Of a stretch of DNA of 24,018 nt, positions 15,120-22,057 are shown one piece after another. The stretch spans positions 1-24,018 of the forward strand of contig CALEIK010000036.1 of the NCBI GenBank assembly GCA_937876195.1, in the 5' to 3' direction. Positions within the stretch are counted from its first letter, which is position 1; each line of letters starts with the position of its first letter. This stretch comes from an uncultured Flavobacteriales bacterium (lineage in GTDB: Bacteria > Bacteroidota > Bacteroidia > Flavobacteriales_D > Crocinitomicaceae). The notes below the pieces were generated by a model. That model ran no database searches, was not told the DNA's origin, and was given only the letters and a program-made list of their open reading frames with translations. Both the position numbers and the translations under genes were made by a program.

Positions 15120-15875
15120 TTGAAGCATAAAATCTGGTACATATATAACGATAAACCCTATTTGGAGAAAGTACCCAATTTTATTGAGCATTCACAATTT
15201 GCTTGGTCTTCTGAGTTGATAACAAATTGGTTAATGTATAAAAATGAAATTGAATACTTAATCAAAGAAAAGCCTACATTTATTCCCTATTTTAATACGG
15301 CTTTAGGAGATGTCACATCTTCGTGGTCCACAATTTCCTTAAAAACGTGGGATATCAATGTCCCAAAAACACTTTCTAATACGCCTGGTTTAGCCAAATT
15401 CTTATTGCGTTTTCCAGAGGTGACGAGTATGGCAATTAGTCGACTTGGTCCGAATTCAACAATAAAGCGGCATCAAGGTGATACGAATGCTATTTTTAGA
15501 TGCCATGTTGGAATATCAATACCTTCATCACTTCCAGATTGCGGTTTTCAAGTGAATGAGGAACAGAAAAGCTGGGAAGAAGGCAAGTTAATTGCTTTTG
15601 TGGATGCAAACGAGCATGAGGCTTGGAACAAAACGAATCAAGAACGTTTAATTTTAATGTTTGATGTAATTCGACCTGAGTTTATTCCCTACAAAAGGAA
15701 GGTATGTATTAATGTTAGAGCCTTTTTATTAACTCAAGTATTCGTTTTGAAGTACCCAATTTTGTTAAAGTTGCCAAAAGCCCTCATCCATTTGATTTTT
15801 CTTAAAATCAAACTTTTAGTATATGTTTTGCTCCCTTTTCAAAGAAAGTTTGGCGTCATAAGAAAGCATAGTTAA
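15120..15875 (+). CDS. Aspartyl/asparaginyl beta-hydroxylase-family oxygenase with hydrophobic tail (copy 3), TTG start
   Basis: A 251-residue member. The likely ligands are His118 (KRHQGDTN) and His166 (NEHEAWNK), with His129 (RCHVGISIP) and Arg176 (QERLILMFD) for 2-oxoglutarate. It has an N-terminal extension (IWYIYNDKPY and FIEHSQFAW) resembling the start of longer family members such as LpxO. A C-terminal tail of about 45 residues (200-245) is rich in Leu, Ile, Val and Lys, suggesting membrane association. No in-frame ATG lies upstream and the first internal one is codon 39, which would remove the extension, so TTG 15120 is taken as the start. The gene converges with a sulfotransferase gene across 5 bases. 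A lipid or lipid-linked substrate is a reasonable inference from the tail. Confidence 0.82.
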   Translation: MKHKIWYIYNDKPYLEKVPNFIEHSQFAWSSELITNWLMYKNEIEYLIKEKPTFIPYFNTALGDVTSSWSTISLKTWDINVPKTLSNTPGLAKFLLRFPEVTSMAISRLGPNSTIKRHQGDTNAIFRCHVGISIPSSLPDCGFQVNEEQKSWEEGKLIAFVDANEHEAWNKTNQERLILMFDVIRPEFIPYKRKVCINVRAFLLTQVFVLKYPILLKLPKALIHLIFLKIKLLVYVLLPFQRKFGVIRKHS

Positions 15876-15880
15876 TGAAA

Positions 15881-16936
15881 TTATTCCTTTCGAATATTGG
15901 GGCGATACTTTTTGACTAGTGACTTTAGCCAAAGTGGAGATTTTACATAAAGGTATAGATAAACTTTTTTTTCCCAAACTGCAAATAGTATTGAGAGACG
16001 ATTTTTGACTCCAAGCTTGGCTTTTACTTTAGGTATATTATATCCATATTGAGTCGCTACATTGTGGGTTATGCGGTTTATAACACGAATTTCTTGTGGG
16101 TTTAAAGTGTTTTCCCATTCGGATATCAATGATTCGTTGATTGGACTTAAAGTATTTTGATGAAAGGCTTTTATTTTTGCCACAAATTCATCAGGTAAGG
16201 TTTTTAATCTTTCTAGTGAAGTAGGATCTGGAGATGGTAGCTCGTGATGCTCTAACATTTCTTTTTGAAAGGGAATATTGAAATGGGCGCATATTTGTTG
16301 CAGAGTTTGCTCATTTTTCAGCACTAAATCTTCGTATTTTACAAGCAGATATTTGTGAGGATTATTTTGAATTTTATGCAGTACAGCTTGGTAATTAATA
16401 ACCCAAATTTTTGCCATATAAGCAATTTGTTTTGATAACCCAAGCTCTCTTTTTTTCCATGAAGCAATAACCGCTCTGGGATCTCTTACAAGAATAACAT
16501 ATCTGCTTTCAGGCAAAAGTTGTTCTAACACATCCGAATAGAGAATGTACTTTATTTGCTTATCTATAATATGTGTAAATGAATATTTTTTCAGTAAAGG
16601 AAGAAAAAGAGAGTAGATTAATCGTGTGAGCGCATGAAAATTGAGATCTTCTCTATTCTCTAGCATCTGTTGCTTCAAGTTTTCAAGTGGTGAAAAATAC
16701 AACGTCAAATTTTTCTCTGCTATTCGTTCAAAATAGACAATGAATTGATCGATCTCTTTTTTGGTCCATTTGCTTTTAGCATGGTATTCACGGTACAAAT
16801 AGAGCATGAAAGGTTCCTCAGAAGGTGATAGAACACTTTCGTTCCTGTTTAGCATCATGGTAAGCATGGAACTTCCAGTCCTTTCCATACAAAGTATGAA
16901 ATTTAGTTGCAGTGATTTTATAGTGTTTAAATTCAT
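15881..16936 (-). CDS. Sulfotransferase family protein (second of the pair)
   Basis: A 351-residue PAPS-dependent sulfotransferase-like protein. The 5'-phosphosulfate loop is CMERTGSSML (16-25). The 3'-phosphate-binding region is ILVRDPRAVIASWKKRE (148-164), and KYEDLV (200-205) follows as usual. The C-terminal 40 residues are basic and aromatic (KKVYLYLYVKSPLWLKSLVKKY), probably an amphipathic membrane-binding helix. A nearly identical pattern ends the neighbouring sulfotransferase. Known chemistry is transfer of sulfate from PAPS to a hydroxyl or amine. The gene overlaps the upstream sulfotransferase gene by 4 bases (ATGA). The acceptor may be a glycan or a hydroxyl made by the adjacent oxygenases, both inferred from position. 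Confidence 0.87.
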   Translation of the reverse strand: MNLNTIKSLQLNFILCMERTGSSMLTMMLNRNESVLSPSEEPFMLYLYREYHAKSKWTKKEIDQFIVYFERIAEKNLTLYFSPLENLKQQMLENREDLNFHALTRLIYSLFLPLLKKYSFTHIIDKQIKYILYSDVLEQLLPESRYVILVRDPRAVIASWKKRELGLSKQIAYMAKIWVINYQAVLHKIQNNPHKYLLVKYEDLVLKNEQTLQQICAHFNIPFQKEMLEHHELPSPDPTSLERLKTLPDEFVAKIKAFHQNTLSPINESLISEWENTLNPQEIRVINRITHNVATQYGYNIPKVKAKLGVKNRLSILFAVWEKKVYLYLYVKSPLWLKSLVKKYRPNIRKE

Positions 16937-18015
16937 TCTTTATCGCTGTAATATTTTTCGACGAATTTACCATACTTGAGTTTTTTAACTCTTTTTCGAA
17001 GCCAAAAGGGAGAACGAGTCCATAATTTAACAGTTAATTGGTTTTTAAAAATAAGAAACCTATTTCCCTGAGTTTCTGGGTTGATGTTCTCTGAATTAAT
17101 TTCATCTGGTTTTTGATACCCCAATTTGCATGCGGTCTTTGCACAGATTCCCCAAGCCCTGGTTGCCTCTATTGAGGAAAGGTCTTTCTTCCAAGTGTCA
17201 ATTTTAGATGAATTTGGTTTGGTAAGCAGACCCGAATGAAATTCATTAAAACTACTCATGAAATGCTCCTCCTCATTTTTCAGGCTTTCAATGGATTTTT
17301 TTACGCTCTCACTATATCCCATAAGTGAATTGGTGTATTCCAAATCTAAAAAGGCACAAATGTTTTGAAGGACTTGCTCTGGGTTTTGAATTAGGTCAAG
17401 GTATTTAATATTAAGCACACGACTTTTATCAATAATTTTTTTGGCCGAAATAGTCTTCTCATTTCGATAGTTCCATCGTGTTGCTAAATCTGTGATTTTA
17501 TCAGGTTTTTTCAATCGTTTCGCTCTAAAATTTTTCCATCTCGCAATATTGTCCAACGGATTTCGATAAAGAAAAATAAACTTACTTTTTGGATATCTAA
17601 CTGAAAGCTCAATGATTTGATCATGTATTGATAATTCTTTGCAAATTATACAAGTAGCATCCGTTTTATTATCATTTGATTGAAAACTATTAAAAGTGAG
17701 TTGAACAACTAAATCCCAGTTTAGATTTTTGATATTTGATTTAAGATTTTCAATTAAATCAGATTTTGTTGGCATTTGCAAAATCGATTTGTGGTTTGAA
17801 AAAAGGTAAAAATCGTCAACGTATTCAGAAATTAATTTAGTGGTCCAGAAACGTACGCGATTATATTTATCGTATAACGATAGATAAAAAGGTTCTTCCA
17901 AAATTGAAATCACATTGCTATGTTGACTCAACATGGTATGTAATAAAGTGCTTCCTGTTCTCGGTACTGCAATAATAAAGTGAATCGGTAAAATGTTTTT
18001 TTCTGTCTGAGACAT
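16933..18015 (-). CDS. Sulfotransferase family protein (first of the pair)
   Basis: A 360-residue sulfotransferase. The phosphosulfate loop is AVPRTGSTLLHTML (16-29), the 3'-phosphate region FLYRNPLDNIARWKNFR (148-164), and KYLDLIQNP (204-212) corresponds to the later conserved strand. It shares the segment EEPFYLSLYDKY with EEPFMLYLYREY of the downstream protein, so the two are paralogues from tandem duplication with considerable divergence. The C-terminal KLWTRSPFWLRKRVKKLKYG is again basic and aromatic. The gene begins 3 bases after the stop of the GT-C/TPR gene and overlaps the next gene by 4 bases, so the three are translationally linked. Confidence 0.87.
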   Translation of the reverse strand: MSQTEKNILPIHFIIAVPRTGSTLLHTMLSQHSNVISILEEPFYLSLYDKYNRVRFWTTKLISEYVDDFYLFSNHKSILQMPTKSDLIENLKSNIKNLNWDLVVQLTFNSFQSNDNKTDATCIICKELSIHDQIIELSVRYPKSKFIFLYRNPLDNIARWKNFRAKRLKKPDKITDLATRWNYRNEKTISAKKIIDKSRVLNIKYLDLIQNPEQVLQNICAFLDLEYTNSLMGYSESVKKSIESLKNEEEHFMSSFNEFHSGLLTKPNSSKIDTWKKDLSSIEATRAWGICAKTACKLGYQKPDEINSENINPETQGNRFLIFKNQLTVKLWTRSPFWLRKRVKKLKYGKFVEKYYSDKE

Positions 18016-18018
18016 GTT

Positions 18019-20454
18019 TTATTCTTTGATTTCTGCGCTATTTAGAAAGTTTTTTAATCGTTGTATATCTTTTGTTAGTTTGTCAACTTGTTGCCTTTGA
18101 GCATTCCCCCCCACTTTTATATTGTTTAAATCCGATTCAAGAAAAACAAGTGCCCTTGAAAAATAAATTGTGGCACTATCAGAATTGTTCATTTTCTGAT
18201 ACGCCGAACCAATCTGCATGTAACCCTGCCCCTTATCATCAGGATAAACGTTTATAAATCGATGAGCCCAATCGATTAATTTTTGAGGATTATCATCGGC
18301 AGAAGCAAACTGAGAAACAACGTTGAATTGCCTAGCATAGGTCGAGTCTAATTCATATAAATTATCGAACGTCACATAAAATGAATCGCGGTACAAATAG
18401 CTGCCTGTGCGAATAAAATCTTCAACACCCCAATTGGGGGCTTTAAACTCCTTTTTTAATTGTTGAGCCAGATTCTTTCGCAATGTGGAGAAAGTTTTCC
18501 CTAATAGTTGTTCCTGCTGCTCTAAAGGTTGTTGAACAATTCGTTTTACGTGTTCCCCGGCATTAGTTTCGAGTAACAAACCGTTTTCATGCTTTAAATA
18601 AAAATCAAAATAATTTGCATAGGAATTCGACAAGTTAAGGTTTACATTATTACCTGTCCAGATGCGTCGATAAATATTTTCTAAATGGTTCAAGGTTTCC
18701 CAAGCAGCAAATTTTCTTTTTATCTCAGCTTTGTTATTAATTTTCTGAAATTGTTTAATTAGGGAGTCCCCAGCAGGATTATACGTTAGATTAGGACTAT
18801 AACCCAAAACCACTCCTAGCTCGTCGTAGTGACTTTTAATTTTACCCAACCCACTTCCATAATTAAACCATGCCTCTTGGTAATTTGGATCCTGTTTAAC
18901 TGCTTCACGCCAATAGGGTAACCCTTTGTATACGTTGTTTTTTAAATTAAAATAGACAAATCCAATGTTATTGTGGGTGTTTGCATAGTTATCATAGATA
19001 TCAAGAGCTCTTTTGTAATATTTTAGTGAGGAGTCTGCCAGCATCATCATTTTGTTGAATTCGTCCAAATTTCCTGAGAGACGGATGAGATTTGCAGATG
19101 TACTGTATTCTGTCGCCAGTAGCGAGTTTGCTTTCATGGAATTATCCAGATTAACTATATCTGAAGCATAAATGGACAAGCTTGATTCCCATGCCTTATT
19201 TCGGTTAAAAGTAAAAATCAGAGAAGCTCCAGTTATAAGAGTTAAAAACACCCATAAGTAGTTAATTCTTGTTGACTTTAATTTGTCTGAAATTGAAGTT
19301 TTGTATAGTTTGAAAATCAGCCAAGCAACAAAAATTGAAAATGCAGTAGAAGCGACAAAAGCAAAGCGCTCTGCAATTATTCCTGGAAGCGGGAATAAAA
19401 GATTTGCTGCACCACCAATTGCTAGGAAAAAAAAGAGAATTATAAAGGAATAGAGCTTTTTTTCTTTCAATCCTTTTAGCATGAAAAAAAGAAGTGTTAT
19501 GATTACAATCAGACTAAGATAGAACTCCCAATTCCCATATCCAACAAGTGAGACTTCATCATAGCCATAATAATACTTTAAAGGGAAGGGTTTAAAAAGT
19601 AAGGCAATATATAGAAGAATGGTGTAGAAAAACATTGGTATTCGGAAACTGAAATCCAATTCGTAAAGCGGGTTTTCGAAATACTGGAAATAACGAACGG
19701 ACTCCTTATCTAGAATAATCTTGAATCCTTTTTTAAGTAAAAAGAAAGTGGCTCCAGCAACTACAATTGTAAGAATTAATTTTTTCACATTAATGTCTCT
19801 AAAAAAATATAGAGTTACAGGTATAAGAACAACAAAAATATTTCCAGTTTCTTTACTGAAAATGGAGAGAAACAAAAAGAATATGGATAAAAGTAAATTT
19901 GCTATTTTTTTATTATCAAAATATTTAACTGCCTGTATAATCATGAGTAAACCAAAATTAAATGCTAATAATTCATCTCTTGATTTGACATTATTTACCA
20001 CTTCAGAGTGGATGGGATGAATCAAAAAGATGAGTACAACTAATGCCGAAAACCACCAAGCTTCTTGTTTAAATAGTGTTTGAAGAAAAATGAAAAGTAA
20101 TATTCCACAAAGTGCATACAATAGAACACTTATCGTGTGGCTTACTTTAGCGCGATTTTCGGCATCCTTGAACAAATCATATTCAATAGCAAATGAATAA
20201 GTTGTGATTGGCCGATACGCATACGATTGTTTATCATCCTGTGCATATCTAGAGGTGAAAATATCTTTAACGCCTGCAATCCCTTTTTCGATGTTGGGGT
20301 GACTTTGTTTATCGGTGGTTGTTACCAATTCATCATCCATAGAAAACCCGTTATTCAATGTGTTTCCGTAGAACAAAAAGGCGACTAGAATACAAAAAAG
20401 ATAAAACCAATAGTTTTTCGGATTCTTGGGCACGCCGTTAATTTTTGAGCTCAT
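18019..20454 (-). CDS. GT-C glycosyltransferase-like membrane protein with C-terminal TPR region (TMTC-like)
   Basis: An 811-residue protein. The N-terminal half (about 14-420) has around ten transmembrane helices. MDDE at 39-42, in the first external loop, gives the acidic residues expected of GT-C enzymes. YRPI (80-83), HPIHSEVVNNVKSRDELL (146-163) and ERFAF (362-366) match the TMTC/DUF1736 type. The C-terminal half (about 430-811) is soluble and helical, with TPR units near 465-535 and 735-775. GT-C enzymes use polyprenyl-phosphate sugars and act outside the inner membrane; TMTC relatives O-mannosylate proteins. It is the first gene of an operon with two sulfotransferases. The best guess is transfer of a lipid-linked sugar to protein or another acceptor bound by the TPR region. 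A non-catalytic scaffold is the alternative. A divergent aminotransferase gene starts 123 bases away. Confidence 0.8.
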   Translation of the reverse strand: MSSKINGVPKNPKNYWFYLFCILVAFLFYGNTLNNGFSMDDELVTTTDKQSHPNIEKGIAGVKDIFTSRYAQDDKQSYAYRPITTYSFAIEYDLFKDAENRAKVSHTISVLLYALCGILLFIFLQTLFKQEAWWFSALVVLIFLIHPIHSEVVNNVKSRDELLAFNFGLLMIIQAVKYFDNKKIANLLLSIFFLFLSIFSKETGNIFVVLIPVTLYFFRDINVKKLILTIVVAGATFFLLKKGFKIILDKESVRYFQYFENPLYELDFSFRIPMFFYTILLYIALLFKPFPLKYYYGYDEVSLVGYGNWEFYLSLIVIITLLFFMLKGLKEKKLYSFIILFFFLAIGGAANLLFPLPGIIAERFAFVASTAFSIFVAWLIFKLYKTSISDKLKSTRINYLWVFLTLITGASLIFTFNRNKAWESSLSIYASDIVNLDNSMKANSLLATEYSTSANLIRLSGNLDEFNKMMMLADSSLKYYKRALDIYDNYANTHNNIGFVYFNLKNNVYKGLPYWREAVKQDPNYQEAWFNYGSGLGKIKSHYDELGVVLGYSPNLTYNPAGDSLIKQFQKINNKAEIKRKFAAWETLNHLENIYRRIWTGNNVNLNLSNSYANYFDFYLKHENGLLLETNAGEHVKRIVQQPLEQQEQLLGKTFSTLRKNLAQQLKKEFKAPNWGVEDFIRTGSYLYRDSFYVTFDNLYELDSTYARQFNVVSQFASADDNPQKLIDWAHRFINVYPDDKGQGYMQIGSAYQKMNNSDSATIYFSRALVFLESDLNNIKVGGNAQRQQVDKLTKDIQRLKNFLNSAEIKE

Positions 20455-20545
20455 AGTAGAAAATTGTGTAGCAAATTAGATTCGAATGTACAAAAAATAT
20501 GATTTATGATTTCACATTTGAGATCATTTGCGTAATATCGTGCTA

Positions 20546-20562
20546 TATATCTGCAAGATATA
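20546..20562. repeat. Inverted repeat in the divergent aminotransferase/GT-C promoter region
   Basis: Two perfect 7-base arms, TATATCT and AGATATA, are separated by GCA, ending 15 bases before ATG 20578. The position fits an operator or a short hairpin in the leader of the aminotransferase transcript. AT-rich DNA gives such repeats by chance, so confidence is modest. Confidence 0.35.
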
Positions 20563-20577
20563 GCTACTATAATTCCA

Positions 20578-21714
20578 ATGAAGGTAAAATTTAACAATCC
20601 ATTTATCCAGGGTGACGAATTTAAATTCGTTAAAGAGGCAATTTCCCACGGTAAACTTTCTGGTAACGGACTATTTACCCAAAAATGCCAATCTTTTTTA
20701 GAAAAAAAATATGGATTTGGAAAATGTCTGATGACACATTCCTGCACCGGAGCCCTTGAAATGGTTGCTCTACTGATTAACATACAACCTGGCGACGAGG
20801 TTATAGTTCCCGCCTACACATTTGTTTCGACTGCCAATGCGTTTATGCTAAGAGGCGCTGTGATCAAGTTTGCAGACAGCAAGTCAACGCACCCAAATAT
20901 GGATGAGAACAATATTGAAGAGTTGATTACTGAACGTACGAAAGCCATTGTTTGTGTGCATTATGCAGGGTATTCGTGTAATCTTGAAAAGCTCAGAGAT
21001 ATTTGTGATAAGCATAATATATTTCTAATTGAGGATGCAGCTCAAGCAATCGATTGCTATTACATCAATTCAAATATTGAGTCGATTCCGGCAGGTACAG
21101 TAGGCGATTTTTCCACATTTTCTTTTCACGATTCTAAAAATATTCATTGTGGTGAAGGAGGTGCGCTTGTGATTAATAATCCTGATTTTTTTAAGCAGGC
21201 TGAAATTATTTGGGAAAAAGGAACAAATAGAAGTGCTTTTTTGCGAGGAGAAATAGAAAGGTATGAGTGGGTTGGAATCGGATCATCATTTTTGATGTCG
21301 GAGATTAGCGCTGCTTTTTTATGGGCGCAAATTCAGGAGATAGAAAATGTTACTAGGAAGCGACATGAAATTTGGAAGATTTATCATCATCTTCTGTCGA
21401 ATATGTCTAACGCGATAAAATTACCGAAGGTTGAAGAAATAGGTAATGCCCACATATTCTTCATGGTTTTTGAGAGCGAAAAGCTAAAAGATAGCGTAAT
21501 TTTTGAACTCGAACAAAAGAACATTCAAGTTGCAACTCATTACCAGAGCTTAAACACAAGTTCTGTTAACCCAGTTAAGTCACAATGTAAAAATGCACAG
21601 CATTTTGAAGGTAATTTAGTCCGATTTCCGATGCACTATGGCTTAACTGAGACTGAAATAGAGTTCATTTGTCTCGAAGTGAAGCGGGCTCTGATTTCTT
21701 TTGAGGTTGCTTGA
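20578..21714 (+). CDS. wecE: DegT/DnrJ/EryC1 sugar aminotransferase, WecE/RffA-like
   Basis: A PLP-dependent sugar aminotransferase of 378 residues, normal length for WecE/RffA. Close matches to that enzyme include GKLSGNGLFTQKCQSFLE (25-42), SCTGALEMVALL (55-66), PGDEVIVPAYTFVSTANAF (71-89), EDAAQAID (152-159), the PLP lysine Lys187 in SFHDSKN, GEGGA (192-196), EKGTNRSAFLRG and GSSFLMSEISAAFLWAQ. WecE makes dTDP-4-amino-4,6-dideoxygalactose from dTDP-4-keto-6-deoxyglucose and glutamate. The Lys makes a true aminotransferase, unlike RfbH-type dehydratases, which have His there. No dTDP-sugar genes are in the window, while a CDP-4-keto-6-deoxyglucose route is, so the nucleotide could be CDP or dTDP. 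The gene is monocistronic as far as can be seen. Confidence 0.88.
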   Translation: MKVKFNNPFIQGDEFKFVKEAISHGKLSGNGLFTQKCQSFLEKKYGFGKCLMTHSCTGALEMVALLINIQPGDEVIVPAYTFVSTANAFMLRGAVIKFADSKSTHPNMDENNIEELITERTKAIVCVHYAGYSCNLEKLRDICDKHNIFLIEDAAQAIDCYYINSNIESIPAGTVGDFSTFSFHDSKNIHCGEGGALVINNPDFFKQAEIIWEKGTNRSAFLRGEIERYEWVGIGSSFLMSEISAAFLWAQIQEIENVTRKRHEIWKIYHHLLSNMSNAIKLPKVEEIGNAHIFFMVFESEKLKDSVIFELEQKNIQVATHYQSLNTSSVNPVKSQCKNAQHFEGNLVRFPMHYGLTETEIEFICLEVKRALISFEVA

Positions 21715-21909
21715 ACACCGGCGAAATAGAGTATTTCATAACACTTATCATTCAGATACTAATACAGCGGCATTACCGCGGTTGTGTGAATAAACCAAAA
21801 AATCTCACAAGACAACAGTTAAATGGAGATGCTCGTCTAAAAATTTGACAATTAGCTCATTGCGTCCGACAAGAGAAATAAAGAGTTAAGAATGCAATTG
21901 TACATATCT

Positions 21910-21925
21910 ACTAAACCTGTTTAGA
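21910..21925. promoter_or_regulatory. Operator-like palindrome, site A
   Basis: CTAAAC and GTTTAG arms (21911-21924) are perfect inverted repeats around a central CT. The site matches site B at most positions. Its centre is 40 bases upstream of the centre of site B. Confidence 0.5.
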
Positions 21926-21948
21926 AATGGATATTTTCTCTCAAAATA

Positions 21949-21966
21949 TACTAAATCGATTTAGTA
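21949..21966. promoter_or_regulatory. Operator-like palindrome, site B (perfect 18 bp)
   Basis: TACTAAATCGATTTAGTA is a perfect 18-base palindrome with a CG centre, the shape seen for LacI-type and other dimeric repressor sites. It is the best of three related copies and defines the motif TACTAAAYCGRTTTAGTA. No candidate regulator gene is in the window. Confidence 0.6.
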
Positions 21967-22004
21967 ACAATGCAATAATGGGATAATTATTTACTAAGCA
22001 GCTT

Positions 22005-22022
22005 TACTAAACCGATTTAACA
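22005..22022. promoter_or_regulatory. Operator-like palindrome, site C
   Basis: TACTAAACCGATTTAACA has an intact left arm and CG centre, with two changes at the right end. An extra half site TACTAA lies at 21992-21997. Site C ends 4 bases before the predicted -7 box, so a bound protein would block RNA polymerase at the -33 region. Confidence 0.5.
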
Positions 22023-22026
22023 GGCA

Positions 22027-22034
22027 TATCTTTA
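22027..22034 (+). promoter_or_regulatory. Possible -7 box for the lectin-like gene
   Basis: TATCTTTA matches TAnnTTTG except for the last base and lies 23 bases before ATG 22058. That would give a leader of about 15-20 bases. Operator site C occupies the place where the -33 element should be. Confidence 0.35.
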
Positions 22035-22057
22035 CGGAAAATTATAGATTCACTACT

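Larger units (their letters stand above)
21715..22057. other. Intergenic region with palindromic operator-like sites
   Basis: This 343-base stretch holds no credible gene. The first two thirds (to about 21905) show nothing clear except a weak GCGG/CCGC hairpin near 21773, without a T-run. The last third contains three related inverted repeats and a near-consensus -7 box just before the lectin-like gene. It is long for this compact region and looks like a regulated promoter. Confidence 0.6.

Noticed and set aside
20451..20783. 110-codon minus-strand frame overlapping the aminotransferase start
   Set aside because: It is antisense to the strongly conserved WecE-like N-terminus and covers the promoter region.
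21773..21785. GCGG-CATTA-CCGC hairpin after the aminotransferase gene as a terminator
   Set aside because: The stem is only four pairs and is not followed by a T-run.
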